From contig CM031622.1 of NCBI GenBank assembly GCA_018398815.1, positions 17,081,554 through 17,145,553 on the forward strand: a stretch of 64,000 bases of DNA, given 5' to 3'. The notes beneath the pieces are model-generated. The model was not told where the DNA came from. It worked only from the letters and a program-made list of their open reading frames with translations, and searched no databases. Of the stretch, positions 23,731 to 35,848 are shown in pieces. A program made the translations under genes and the position numbers. This stretch comes from Conus ventricosus (lineage: Eukaryota > Mollusca > Gastropoda > Neogastropoda > Conidae). Position 1 is the stretch's first letter; every line of letters starts with the position of its first letter.

Positions 23731-24261
23731 TCAAGGGAAAGGGAAACACCATTCAAGGGCGGGCCGCTGAACCCGGTAAGACCTTGAGAGCGGGTGAGCT
23801 TATCCGTGTTTTCCCCTTTTTCTGCAAGCAGATGCGGAAAAAGATACGGATGTGATGTTGTCCCTCCCCTAAGGCCACTGTAGGATGAAGGACCGACCGT
23901 ACCTTGCGAAGTGGTGTAGAACCCAAAAAAAAGCAGCGCTCTCAGGGGCTCTTCCGCTCAGTGAAGAGAAAAACCGCCTAAACGATGGCAGCCAACATGC
24001 CACGCTACGTCACGTGACAAACCCCAAAACCCAAGAAATGTGCACGTGTGGCAGGTTTAAAAACAGCGAAGGCCGTAGAACAGCTAGTTTAAAACGAAAG
24101 GGACCACCCCCCGAAACCCGCAGAAGAATTTTTACGGGGATGGGAAATTTGAAGAGAGGAGAGAAAGAAACCTAACCTGATGAACGACATTAAGTGCAAA
24201 CGCACCAAAAAGCCACACTAAGGAACGAATCACGACAACAAACCAAAAACAAAAAAATATA
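23731..24261. other. Junction segment between Polinton elements 1 and 2
   Basis: About 520 bp that match neither element elsewhere in the window. No gene is recognised, although an open frame of 96 codons (23,885-24,175) exists; it has no motif I know. It replaces the outer right TIR of element 1 and the left 2.4 kb of element 2, so it is either old flanking DNA caught in a rearrangement or a misassembly seam. Confidence 0.5.
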
Positions 24262-24268
24262 TATGGCG

Positions 24269-25290
24269 CAAATATTCTGTTGGGCCGCACTACAATCTTA
24301 AAATACATAACAAACGGTACTCTTGACATTTCTGTGACCCAGTCTGACACCTTTCAAGTAAAGGTGAGTACGCCATTTAAACAGATATCTTAAAACCCCC
24401 TATTATAAAAAACGACCACATCCAAAAAGTGTGTTTAGTATCCGATGCTAGTTTTACCAGAACCAGTTAAACTTTTGCTAGTGTTTTTGTGCATCAACTG
24501 GGTGTGGAGGGTCTGTATGCTGATCACTTAAATCATCTGATCCTTTGGTGGGGTCAGTGTACCAGATTTCATTTTTATTAACCTTCAGACGTATTTTGAC
24601 TTGGAACTGCCAAGCTCCATTACCAAATGACAAAAACGTTTAATCAGTCAGCAAAGAATAGACATGAAGGCTTTTTGACTGGATCTGTAACGAATTCAAT
24701 ATTAAGGCCAAGACAGACTTTAGACAAAGTTGGGCCGCAATCATGGTCTAGGCACCCCTTATTTTTGGGGCGTGCACAGAAAAGTATAAAATTGACTTGA
24801 ATCCCTCCATACACATCTTTCTCTTCAGAGACACAACTGTTCACTGGGTCCATAGAGCAAGAGCATAAACCCCAGGACAACATTTATCTTACGAACTTCT
24901 AAGGGCCTAAACTAAAGCAGGGAATAGACGAAAATACACGGACTCTGGTTCGTTACTTACGTTTGGTCGTTTGCTAGGTTCGCAAGCACCAAACGAGGTC
25001 GAGCATACATATCTTCTACTGGTTTTGATTGCACAAAAACAATACTTAGCAAATTTAGAGGACGCCCTTAATTCTTACAGTTGATTTACCTTCAGTATTA
25101 AAGGTACCCACCCCCCCCCCCCACTAAGTTTTACAATTGCAGATCGAAAGTAGATTTGTGTTGCACTGGTTTATACATGCTGCCTTCTGACCTCAGGCTC
25201 AGATAGGAAAATAATAAACTACCAATAATGAAATCTTGTGGCAGGCACTGAACAGTATGGGTCGGGAAAAACGAAATAAATTCTGAGCCA
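24269..25290 (+). pseudogene. Conserved Polinton plus-strand protein, copy 2
   Basis: It is collinear with 10,991-12,006; for example the blocks encoding SVGPHYNL, HPDP, ELQAPLP, ANLEDA and LYMLPSDL occur in order but in changing frames. It contains more indels than copy 1 and a run of C at about 25,109-25,123 inside the coding region, which is absent from copy 1. The start codon itself is not intact (ATGGCGCAAATATTC at 24,262 corresponds to the codons after the start in copy 1). Confidence 0.55.
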
Positions 25291-25599
25291 GTATATTGCA
25301 AGCAGTATCAAACAAACAAGTCGACCCCCCAAGGAATAAGTCATCCAATCCCTGTGGCCCAAAGGCGAAAGGCCGTTGAAGAAGTCAAAAATATAATGGA
25401 CCATGGTATATGAAAGACCGCACTTGGTTTTTGGATTAACTGGCCTAGGATTACTTGGTCTTTATGTACTAAAAATTAACCGACTATTAAGAGAACTATT
25501 GCCCATCAGTGCTCGGCCATAAAGCCAATTACTGTGCTTGCAGTAGACAAAAGCCAGCTAAACAATACCCCTTAATATACCGGTAAAGCGGGGGGGGGG

Positions 25600-26690
25600 G
25601 GGGGTTTCCAGGGCTTTATGGTAATATTTTTTTATAAAATCCGCAAGATGTTCAAGCTGTCTTTTTACCCACGATTTATCAGGGCGGTGATGGAGGCGAT
25701 GGCGGTGGAGCACTGGGCCGTTGTACCACACGCCGCCATGGAATAGCCATCACCAGTGTACTTATTGCAATCTAAGGCTGTTATACGCTTTACTAATGTG
25801 ACCTCCTTTGCTTCTAAACAGTTCGTATTCGTTCTGCTGTGGTCGTGTCTCATATAAAATTCTTTGGATTGTTTCTCTTATTTATTTACTTGAGTTCGCA
25901 ATTGTTCTCAGTTAGTAGACAACATTTAGTCTTGCTGATCTTTCTTGCTCAAGATCTTTTAGTTTTGGTCTATTCTTTCTTTAATATCATGCCCTAGTTG
26001 CGTCATCAGCCTCATCGAGTTTTTCTTATTCTTTTTAATCTGTCATCTTAGTTCACCTAGTTTTGCTAAATTGTTTGTTAATTGCCTCTGATGCTTCTCA
26101 AAGCATGATCAAGAGCCCGCTATTTCTCGCATAGGCAATGGGGAATCATTAATGGTTTTAATTTGCTTGTTTCTTCGGAAAAATCGGTTTCTGCTTCTAT
26201 TTATTTCACCTGCTGATTGATTTAATTCTTTAAATGTTCCATGTTGGCATTTTAGGTTCTGTTGCTGAGTCTGTAGGGTGTTTTGAAGTTTTAGCAACAG
26301 CCTTCCTTATCTAATTTTGGTTTTTAGCAATTGCCAAGGCGATTTTGTACGCTCACAGGGAGTTTTTGTCTAATTGTACCTATGGCTAAAACTTTAATGG
26401 GTCCTCGTTTAGTTGTAAGCTGAAACGGTTTTGGGGGGGGTTCCTTGGTCGGTTCTTACAAACAAATGGCCAGTCCATTTATCTCGTTCAACTCATTAGG
26501 GTCATAATAAACTTCGGGAGGTTCAAAGGCCTAACGTTTGTAATAATGATTGTTAAACATGACTTTCTGGTTAATTCATGCCACATGAGAGCGTGAGCGA
26601 TGCTCGTGTCATTTCTCTCATTGTCGTCTCCAGGAATCAGGAACATCATAATCTTCATCTTCTCTGCCTTCCATGTTTCTTTATATAATT
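25600..26690 (-). pseudogene. Probable coiled-coil Polinton protein, copy 2
   Basis: Minus-strand open pieces at 26,297-26,109 and 25,853-25,665 correspond to copy 1 at 12,300-13,390. The first is Gln/Asn/Lys rich with heptad-like spacing of hydrophobic residues, suggesting a coiled coil. The second contains an Ala/Gly stretch. A G run at 25,590-25,604 disturbs the end. Function unknown. Confidence 0.35.
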
Positions 26691-26715
26691 AACTTTTTAT
26701 TTTGTTTTATAAAAA

Positions 26716-27930
26716 ATGTCAACAAGCATATGGTTTTCAATTCTTGTCCCGCATTGAAGATTGAAGAGCCCTTTGCTCGTGAAGGGTAATAAGCGTGAAT
26801 TTTACTGTCCTAATATCCATCCTACTATTGATTCGGATCAATTCTTACTGTCAAATTTCCAGACCTAGGAGCGGATGAAGTGATTGTGCCAGGCTCTGCG
26901 CGTCTTACTTTCAAAAAATAGAACTCGCTTCAACAACAGAACCCCAACAGGACAGTTTAAGAATTTGGGGCGGGGCAATCGTTAAGAAATGTCTATAAAA
27001 CTTGTGGACAAGAAATATTTTCTTTACATAATGCAGCATAATTTTTAACCATATTCGGATCTATGGCTAACGGGGGGAACGAAAGGGCTGATCTTGCGTT
27101 TCAAGAATCGAAACTGAAGATGCACAAAACATAGAATAGGCGCTGAAGATGTAAAAGACGGCAAAAGGTTTGTTAGCGTTTAGTTATGCGTATGGATATC
27201 GCTTTTTCATACCCCTTGATTTTGAGTTGTTCAAGCGATGCCCATACTTCAAGGAGATTATAAAGACAGATTGTCTTATGAACTAACTTTTTATGACTAC
27301 AAATATGTTATTATATTCTACAGAACACCGAAGCAAAGTACAGCATTTCTGACATCTCGTTAGAGTTTGACATCGTTAGCAACCTAACTTGCGAGGCTGA
27401 TCGGCAACAATATCAGTCAAAATTAGCAATAAAGTACGGAAAAAGATTGATTTTTAATTCTGAAATATCCTAAAAAGCAGGGCAGACACTATATGGAATT
27501 TTAGTTTTAGTGCCGCAGCAAGATCGTTAAGGTATTTATTGCTGTGGTGGAAAATGAGAACCATTCAAAAGACCCCAACTGAAAATTTTGTTAATCCCAA
27601 AATAACGAAAGTGCATGTACAATTGAGGGTAGACCTAACAAATCTACGCTTAGCGTGCTTAATCCTTATCAGCATTTGATGATGAAATAAGAAAACGTTC
27701 TGGAGGTGGGAGGTGTAGAAATCCGACAGTTGACCTTGTGGGCTAAAGTTCTACATCTTCACAGTGTAGACTTGATCAGTATTTAACAACGAAATACGGT
27801 TTATGGTTGACCTAAGGACAACGGAGTGATAACAGTTACATGGAGCAGGAGAAATGTTAGAGACATAATAAACATTCAAATTGTAAAGAAAAAGAGGCGA
27901 ATAAACCATTAACGTTGTATTGTTTTTAAT
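26716..27930 (+). pseudogene. Polinton/adintovirus-type major capsid protein, copy 2
   Basis: ATGTCAACAAGCATATGG at 26,716 is the start. The conserved capsid blocks occur in order: the VPGSARLTF block at about 26,887, the NLGRGNR block near 26,955, a KDRLSYELTFYDY block at about 27,265-27,305, the NLRL and NPYQH block at 27,640-27,680, the LHLHSVDL block at about 27,757 and an RDIINIQI block at 27,861. Comparison with copy 1 at 13,405-14,650 shows that frame breaks are mostly copy specific. Its neighbours, the polymerase and a small membrane-like protein, fit the standard Polinton layout. Confidence 0.72.
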
Positions 27931-27974
27931 ATATGATGCGCAGATGAATATTCAAGATACAGATTAAAGATGTA

Positions 27975-28730
27975 CATTACTAAGATATTTTTATTTTTTA
28001 AAAAAGCATGTCTGTTCAGGTTTATCCAAAACGCCTACAGCACCAGGAGTCACCAAACGAAAGGATAGTGAAACCCCTAACATAAAAACTTTTAGATTAA
28101 CAAAACATTTACGCAAATGGCACAAAAACTAGAGCAGGACCTTTCAAAATACAGCAAAACCAATCGAAGGTTATTCTGGCTTATATTGCTGTTTACATAT
28201 GTTAATATGGAGCATCTGACTGTTTAGTGCTCTACAGGCTCTAAAGGGACAAGTTAGGTCTCTTAGCAACAGGCATAGGTGCGCCCGCAGCTTTAACTAT
28301 AGGCGGTTTTGTCTTTAGCTCTCGTGTATGTTCATTAGCTGTTAGTGCTGCTGGCAAAAAAATTAAAAAACTAAACTCCAAAAGCACACAAGCTATGGTT
28401 AACTAATAACAGCTAAACTTAGTTCGTTTAAACTGACAATAAATAAGCGCTAGGGACTCAAACATCACGGATGAAGAATTTATTCGTTTTACAGGCCGAT
28501 TTTGTAGGACTATAAAAGACAAAAAAGTTTGATCTTCAAAAAAAGCATGGCAAGTTTTTCTCATCAGCAGACACCGAGCAGATAAAAAAGGAATGTTTAA
28601 AAAATGTAAAGAGACATTAAACTCTGTTCTACAGCTCACATTAACAAAATCAAAGGCGTTTATACTTTATAGTTTTATGAGTCCAAGCACAAAAAAGACG
28701 TTGATATGGATTCTGATTAATTTTTTTTAA
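27975..28730 (+). pseudogene. Small conserved Polinton protein with membrane-like segment, copy 2
   Basis: It starts near ATGTCTGTTCAGG (28,008) and is collinear with 14,725-15,470. The middle encodes an Ala/Leu/Gly/Phe hydrophobic segment around 28,275-28,330. The sequence GACTCAAACATCACGGATGA at about 28,454 encodes SNITDEEF, the start of an acidic helix near the C-terminus, followed by Lys-rich text. Function unknown. Confidence 0.42.
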
Positions 28731-28765
28731 TTTAAATTATATTTTGAGTTAACAAAGAAACACAT

Positions 28766-31700
28766 CATGGCTAATGATATATGAAGGCCAGACGAATTGT
28801 TTGAAGGAATGCTTAAGGAAGAGCGTTTGTCAAAAGCTTTAACTGATATTGATCTAGATGTCAATGTCCTGCAAACGTACAGGCAAGCGTTGCACATGCT
28901 ATTTTCAAGTTCCAGGTAAACTAACAATTAGACCCGCCAGTTAAAGTGATGTTATGCTGTTTTAATCGACTATATACTATAAATGAAGAAAATCTAGACG
29001 TTTGGGTCTCGACTCAACAACAGGATTTCTTTCTCATAATGACTTAACGCTGTTGGGCAGACAACTGCTTGCACAGTTTGTGCGGCCGCTGAAAGAAGCT
29101 AAAATGAGGGCGTGGTTGGGGAGGGCGAAGTCCTTAGAGATCAGATTAAACAGTACTAAGTATGCACCGATTGTAGCAAAGGCTACCATTCCGCTGCCCC
29201 AGCATTGGTAGCCGAAAAGAGCAGTTCTAAACATAAAGAATACAGGACAAACAATGTTTCATGTTGTGGCGTTTCTTGCAAGGCTTTCATTACGTCCGCA
29301 AAAACGCGAGAGAGTGTGAACTATTGTTCTTACATCAAAGGATCTTAACTTTTGTGGAATATCCTTTCCTGTTTGGCGTGGACAAAATTGATCTGTTTGA
29401 AAGAGCAAAACAAACAATAACTGTTAATATTTACACATGGGATGAGGAAACAAAATTTACTGCCTAATAGAGTGTCTAAAAACAGCCCATCAATTGGCGA
29501 ACAGACAAAAATCCTGGTTGACTTACTACTGATGTTTTCACCAGCGGGGCTACCACATTACACATTGATACGCACAAGAGTAAACTAATGCAGCTTACTT
29601 CAAAAGATGGGCACAAACAAGAATTCGTAGCAAATGTTTAACAGATTTCCATCTGTTCACGCCGCGAGTGAACAATATAAAACATTGTATTAGCCCAGTT
29701 GACTGTAATTACAGACTAATTACGCCGAAAAGAAGCAGGAAAGTTAGTTTTAAGAATGAGAGAACGGCTGCAAACAAGTCCATACGTTGTTTACGCAGAC
29801 TTCGAGTCGTTATTGTTCCTTATTGAGGGCCCAACCACAGAGACTTCCTAAAACAGCCTTTGTGAGTAATCATCAGATTTGTTTCAATTTGCTTTCATCG
29901 TTGTCAGGTCGGATGGTGCCATTCAAAACAGAATTATATAGGGGCCAGATGCTGCAAATGCTCTTAGAACGATTCAGCAATTGCGTAACGCTGTTTTATA
30001 ATCTGAATTTAACTGAAATAATAACTGACGGCTCCTGAGACCAAGAAACGTATGACTCAGCCACATCATTGTTGGATTTGCGGGTTAGAACTAATGTCTA
30101 ACAGCGAGGAAGCCATCCGACAGTATGAGACCATGCTTCACATTAGCGGAAAGTTCAGAGGGAGCAGCACCGTAAAGCAATCTTCAACTAAAGTTGAAAC
30201 CAAGAACTGGAAGATGCCCATCTTCTTTCATAACTTGCGAGGTTACGACTCTCTTCTTTATAATGCAAGCAGTAACCAACGCTTCAGGGTAAAAATGTCA
30301 TTGCACAGTCATCAGAAAAGTTACATGTGTTTCACTTTAAATAACATGTCTTTTTATGACTCTATGCTGCACATGATGGGATCATTAGAGTCACTGGCTA
30401 TGTCCTTAAAAAGTCCTGCCAATAAAGGAAGATATTTTGACCAACTCTTGTTAGGAAAGGGCGTTTACCTTATGAATACCATGAATAGTTGGGGTAAGGT
30501 TTGGACGAAAGAACACTTCCGCCTAAAGGCGCGTTCTTTTCTAGTCTCAGAGGAAAAGGACATCAGGATTCTGATTACCAGCATGTCAAGATGCGTGGCC
30601 GGGTTAGATTGTAAACGATGGGAGACTATCATGATGCATACTTGATGGCCGATGTATGTTTGTTGGGGACGTCCTTTGACAATTATAGGAAGACCTGCAT
30701 GAACATTTCAGCCTGGATCCCGCGCTTTATATTTCTGCGGCCGGATGAGCTGGGATGCTTTCTTAAGTTTTCTGGAGTAAAGATTGGTTTATTGTCAGAT
30801 TACCATGATTCAGATGAATTGAAACGGATTTGCGCGGTGGAATTTAGTATGGCGTCGCATCATTACGTAAAGCAAACAACAATACTTGGACGATTTCTGA
30901 CCCAAGTAAAAGGTCTAACTATTCATGTATTTAGATGCAAACAATCTGTATGGTGGGCTATGGCGCAATCACTTCCATACGTAACTTTAAAAATTACACA
31001 GACCGGGCGGTACGAATAATATTCAACAGGCATTAAGTGGTGTGCAGTTTAACGCCGAGTCAACAGCGTGGATTTACTTTCTAGAAGTTGATTAGAATAT
31101 CCTCAGGAACTCCTTTGCCTTGCATAATGACTATCCCATTAGCAGCAGGAAGTCCTAAAGATGGCAAAAAACAGAGCCGCCTCCTAACCTTGTGCCTAAT
31201 CTTCGAGCAAAAAAATTATGTCTGGTCATTACAGACTTCTACAATTTTATTTAAGACTGGTTAAAGTTGAGAGCAGTTTCATCGTATAATTGCTTTTGAT
31301 CAAGAACGTTCTGAAAACCATACATCATGAAGAGGAACACTGATCTTAGACTAACTCCACAGATGCTTCAGAAAAAGACTTTTTCATGCTGATGAACAAC
31401 AGCTGTTTCGGAAGACTATGGAAAAAATCCACACAAGCGCAAAGATGTTAGATTGGTCACCAGAGAGAACGAAGCAATTAAATCTGACTTCATAAACTAT
31501 TTCAGGACTTCAGAAGATTTCATGATTCGCTTTTTGGCATAATAATGATGAAAAAAAAGAAAGTCAAATGGGACAAACCTGTATTTTTTGGGTTTACCGT
31601 TTTAGAATTATCAAAGCTTTGATGTTAGAAATTATCTTTATGCTACTTTAAACCCTCGGTATCAGGAGTCCAGAGTACTTTAACAGCATACAGACAGTTT

Positions 31701-32150
31701 TGTCTTAGATATCCCCTACTGAAGATATCTATAAAGACATGGGAATTCGAAGTAGCTAAAGGGCATGCGGGCTGGTATGACACATCTGATTATCTAAAGA
31801 TTCGCCTTTGATTCAACGTTAACAAGAAGGTTTTTGGAAAGATGAAGGACGAATTATCTGGGGGAGTGATTAGGAGTTTGTTGGTTTAAGTCGAAAAATG
31901 TACAGTCTTTCGAGCCAGGAGAAAACCATTAGAAAAGCAAAGGGAATATCTCGCAGTGTTGTGCAGTCACAAAAACAATCACATGACAACTACAAAGAAG
32001 CATTGTTCAATTAAACATACTTTCATATGACAACAAAAAAACTCAATCTAATTACATGAGATCCACAAACTGGTTGAACAAAGACGTCATTTGATAGAAC
32101 AAACACAAAACGGTATTTGTTGATCCAGAGTTTCCATATGCAATTGGGCA
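28766..32150 (+). pseudogene. Polinton DNA polymerase B (protein-primed type), copy 2
   Basis: This is the best preserved polymerase in the window. Long open pieces are 29,002-29,211, 29,261-29,467, 30,052-30,645 and 30,618-31,019. The exonuclease site YVVYADFES is at 29,782-29,808. A CWIC zinc motif is at 30,070, and FFHNLRGYDS (exonuclease II region) at 30,222-30,252. A KGVYLMNTMNSWGKVW block at about 30,460 precedes motif A, encoded at 30,933-30,965 and shifted one frame from its neighbours. Motif B (NNSCFG then KNPHKRKDVRLVTRE) is at about 31,395-31,460, and motif C near 31,685-31,705 with an indel inside it; PTEDIYKDMGI follows. In Polintons this enzyme copies the linear DNA with a terminal-protein primer. 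About fifteen breaks remain, mostly single bases. Confidence 0.85.
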
Positions 32151-32619
32151 CTGGGAACGTTATAATTATATATCTTCTTCACGAAGAGATTATATTGGGT
32201 TTATCATATTTTTCTGAAATTTATTAGAAAATCAAATCAGTATCATTCTACCAATTCATTCAAATTTTTCTCTTGTTTGCTTGACGTCGGCTCGAATTTT
32301 TTTTATTATTTCAAGATATTTCTTTTTCCCATTTTTGATCTAGTCAAATTTTGGGGATTTTGGGCTGTAAGTGATCTGGATGCAGTGCCATGTGCCGATG
32401 ATCCTTGCGTAATTGTTTCTTTAAACAAGCAGAATACGTATCATATGAATTCTCGCGTTAATTCCTTAATAGGCAGAAACGTAATCATATGATTCTCGTG
32501 TTAATTCCAAGTTCTCTTCATTTATCATTCTTGCTTCCGTTTAGTTCCATGTCTTTCTTTTGTGCTACCATTTTAAACTCAAATTTATTTATGTAAATAA
32601 AAATTAATTAAGCAAACTG

Positions 32620-34000
32620 GAACTGTGTCTGGTGGGATTATCTGCAGTTCTTCCTTCACAAAAGATCTTTGTGGAGCTGGTTGGTTTTTGCTTGTGTCAG
32701 TTTCCGTTAAATAATACACGGGCGGGATTCATTTTTACAAATCTTTTTATTTCATATTGTGCTCAACACTCCAAACTGGTCTGTAGCCCTGATGTGAGTG
32801 TGTCCCCTTCTGCTTCTCCCGGCATGAAATAAAGGTACCTTACTTTCAAGCAATGGTAATAGTTTGTTGGGTGTACGGGAGTCTTCAGCAACTTTATTGG
32901 TTTGTTTTTTGATTGCTTGTTTGGTTTTAGACCTTTAAAATTCTTTCATTATCATTGCTCGCAAAACTAGGGCAGTCTTCTAACCCATTTCTGTGTTGAG
33001 TGGAATTGCAAGCTCTCTGTGATACTGGTAGGAAAAAAGTCTTCAGATAACTGTTTGTTAAAGTTTTTCAACTAAGCCTGTGATCTGTGAACTCCTGGGA
33101 TGCCTCTTTTAATGGTAACTCTATGTTTTTACCAATAATTGATTACTTGTCCATTTTAAATTCTTTTCCATCATCGACTTGAATCCTGCGAGGATAAGTT
33201 AGCAGGCCTCGTTGGTTTATATCTGTTGTATGGCGACAGCAACAGCAGAAGCACTCTTTTTGTGGTTAATGGTCTGCAATCTTTATATCTTGAAGCTATG
33301 TCAAGGCGTGATGTGGTACTTAAATCTTTTTCGTCTATCGTATCAGGGGTAAATATAGAAGGTCCATTTGATGGGTTGTCGTTCGGTTTATTGTATCACA
33401 AAGGGTGGTTCTGTATTCGTCTAGGTGCAGGTTAAATAAAATTTGCCAAATTTGCTTGTTTAGATAACCTTCTTTGCTGTTTGTTCACTGACTCCCGCTG
33501 CTGCTTGGCTTACTTTTTTATTGCTGTGATTCCCTTCCAATATCCTTTTGGCGAATAATAGGATGTTGGTCATTTTTATTCAGCCAATATTATGTGCAAA
33601 AAAATACACAACGGTATACCAAGAGCAATAAACACGATTTCTTGTTTTGTTTTGTTTTTCTGATGGTTGATTAAAAGTCACTGATTTTTGGTGGGGGCAA
33701 TGTCTCGATTGGTTAGCCTGTTTACAAGAATATATTCTTTTTATTGCTTGGGTCAAAATCCTTTTAAATGTGTAAGCCGCAGTGTCCCTGTTTTTTCAGT
33801 TTGTTCGTTAATAAAAATCTAACTGTTTCAATTCTCTGCTTTTCATAGACAATTATGTGGTGCTGCTGCTAGTGCCTCCATAGCTTGTTATGGTCTTTTT
33901 CTCTCACCGTCATCCCGCAGTTTACTAAATGCGTAATTACTTCCGTAAAAGCATGCGCAATTCACTACTGCGCCGCCTATTCATCAATTACGAGTGAAGC
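32620..34000 (-). pseudogene. Polinton integrase (RVE family), copy 2
   Basis: On the minus strand the catalytic core block reads LTYPRRIQVDDGKEFKM (about 33,200-33,150), including the conserved Asp and the G-K-E-F context of retroviral-type integrases. Further on, SITESLQFHSTQ text at about 33,020 and then VYYLTETDTSKNQ and RSFVKEELQIIP (32,725-32,638) form the C-terminal chromodomain-like part that ends these integrases. The N-terminal zinc finger region would lie near 33,800-33,990 but is not readable. Polinton integrases cut and join the element ends to host DNA. The gene is tail to tail with polymerase B. Confidence 0.72.
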
Positions 34001-34292
34001 CATTTTTGTTTAATGTATGTATTATTTTACATATTTATACTGTTTGGAACTATTCTGCTTAACTAGAAATCTTTTCGTACAAATGAAGCTGTAATGATAG
34101 CATCAGGCTTTGCTGATTCCTCAAAGGCTAGTTTGCCAAGATCTGCTGGTTTTATTTTTAACAGGCTTTTACCATGCATTGTGTAACTCTACACTTAGGC
34201 CTCCAATAACAGCAGAATGGTATACAAGGTTGGTAACAGTTTTTTCGGTGCTCATTTTTAAAAAAATAAAAAATTTTTAATTAATAAAAAAC

Positions 34293-34760
34293 ATGACGGT
34301 GATTGATCTACTACAGACAACAGGGCATCCTAAACTTCCTGATCTTATGATTAAAATGATCAAGTTGATGACAAGCTATTATGCCCAAAAGGAAAGATGT
34401 ATTCTTTGGCAGATGTGGAAAGGAAAAAAAACAAAACAGTTCATCGGAAATGAATTCAGCATAGGAACAGATTCAAACAGATGTCGCACAAGGACATTGT
34501 AAAGTATCATAACAGGTATGAAGCGCAATGGTCAAGGTGGTAAAAAGTGTGGACAAACGGTTCTTAGGGGGGTTTTTTGTCACTAAAACTAGTAAGTAAA
34601 TTTGCGCTATTGTTTCTGAACAAGACTTTATGTATGATTTAACGCAGATCGTTTAACAAGTCATTTTAGAGTCTCTAGGATGTGATCTGGATTACAAGAT
34701 TTGGAAACATTATGTCCCGCTATCATGGGATTTAATTACTTTTATCATATAGATTTTATT
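34293..34760 (+). pseudogene. Conserved Polinton protein of unknown function, copy 2
   Basis: An open frame from ATG 34,293 (MTVIDLLQTTGHPKLPDLMI) runs to 34,502; the sequence then continues in another frame with YHNRYEAQ near 34,508 and FALLF(L)NKTLCM to about 34,640. Copies at 20,858 and 43,700 support conservation. The protein is probably 140-150 residues and mostly helical. Function unknown. Confidence 0.5.
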
Positions 34761-34768
34761 TCCTTCAA

Positions 34769-35367
34769 AATGACCGTGCCAGAAATCAGCAGAGTCAGAA
34801 AACAGTGAACCAGGTGGAAAGAAAGTAAACAAGTAAAAGCTTCCTGAGCACCCCTGCATGCAGGAAAAAAAATAGCAGAGTGGAACAAACAAAATAAATT
34901 ACAGTTACAAGCACAGAATGGAAACGCATGGGATTAATTTCTTTTAATCATTATAAATTTTGTTTCTCTTAAAAAAGACCGAGCCAGAAAATCAGCAAAA
35001 TCGAAAACATTGAAATCCGGTGGAGAAAGTGGCATTAAACGACAATCCTGGGCGTTGTTGCAGCAGGAAAAAGCGTGCAGAGTGGAACAAACAAAAAAAT
35101 ACGGTACAAGGCACAAAATTATAGGCATAAAATGTAAGAGTAGCTGAGCCGCAGCCAGTGTTTCATGCCGCTTTAAAAACCAACGCTGAACAGTTGATTC
35201 AAGGTCTACAACAACAGGGCTGCCTACACCGCAAAGTCTTCATATTTTCTTTAAATGCAATTGTCATTTTTGGCGGCATTGCTGGTGGGGGTGGTTATTA
35301 CGGTTTTAAATATATAAACAACGACAACAAAAACCAAAGCAGTCCAAACAATTCAACCACTAAATAA
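34769..35367 (+). pseudogene. Small basic and single-pass membrane protein region, copy 2
   Basis: Two similar basic blocks (about 34,769-34,900 and 34,974-35,100), each encoding E-(P/A)-(E/R)-N-Q-Q followed by a Lys/Gly-rich stretch and VEQTK-like text, look like an internal duplication. They precede an open frame at 35,158-35,367. That frame encodes VFIFSLNAIVIFGGIAGGGG, a clear single membrane segment, followed by a short Asn/Lys/Ser-rich tail and a stop codon. The DNA before the second block can be read through to it with few breaks, so one protein of about 110 residues is likely. Confidence 0.5.
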
Positions 35368-35429
35368 CAAAAGCCGAACACAAAAGCATGCCAGGAACCA
35401 CCAACAACAAAAGATCATTTTGATCCATT

Positions 35430-35720
35430 TCAAGATGCATTAATACTTTAGACTTAATAAATAATTATAAGTTAACTTGAATAAGAACTTGGTTGAACTT
35501 AGAGGATGAATTATTTTAACAAATCTTGAGGTGACTTAAGTTAAGAACTTGAGGTGAACTTGATCAAGAACTTATTAAGAACTTGAGGGGCGACTTAATT
35601 AAGAACTTAATTAAAGAAATCTAATTTGAGAACTTGGGTGACCTTAAGTAAGAACTTAGAAGAAGTAAGAAGTAATTGAGTAAGAACTTAGTGGTGACTT
35701 GGGGGAACTTGAGTTATGAA
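35430..35720. repeat. Directional AAGAACTT-type subterminal repeats, element 2
   Basis: Roughly a dozen imperfect units of TTAAGTAAGAACTTG(A)GGTGAC-like sequence run in tandem. The same family occurs at 21,990-22,200 and 44,700-44,960, each time directly after the small membrane protein gene. Confidence 0.8.
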
Positions 35721-35734
35721 CTAAAAGTGACTTA

Positions 35735-35820
35735 AGTGTGTGAATGCGTGGGTTGGGGGCGGGGCGGGGTGGGGTGGTGGGGGATGGGTAGGGTGGGGTG
35801 TGTGCAGGTGTTACCTCCTT
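35735..35820. repeat. G-rich tract with GGGGTGGGG motifs
   Basis: Dense runs of three to four G separated by single T, C or A (for example GGGGCGGGGTGGGGTGG) could form G-quadruplexes on the plus strand. It is followed by TTACCTCCTTAGT, also found after the G-rich tract at 49,310-49,470. Confidence 0.75.
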
Positions 35821-35848
35821 AGTGTCCGAACATAGCAAGTTACAGCAG

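Larger units (their letters stand above)
8535..23740 (+). mobile_element. Polinton/Maverick-like element 1 (adintovirus-like), right end truncated
   Basis: A 15.2-kb element starts with a complete left TIR (8,535-8,770) and ends in the inner part of the right TIR (23,655-23,730). It encodes, in order, minus-strand proteins at the left, a conserved plus-strand protein, a coiled-coil candidate, the major capsid protein, DNA polymerase B, a minus-strand RVE-type integrase and small proteins. Capsid protein plus polymerase B plus integrase defines Polintons and adintoviruses. I could not find by eye the packaging ATPase or the adenovirus-like cysteine protease expected in a full set. From about 10,985 onward the content repeats in element 2. 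Frames are broken every few tens of bases, often at homopolymers. Confidence 0.85.

Noticed and set aside
23885..24175. 96-codon open frame at the Polinton junction as a host exon
   Set aside because: No recognisable domain, basic and low-complexity composition, and no splice-site support.
32277..33435. Plus-strand open frames across the integrase region
   Set aside because: Shadows of the minus-strand integrase, which carries the recognisable catalytic core and C-terminal blocks.
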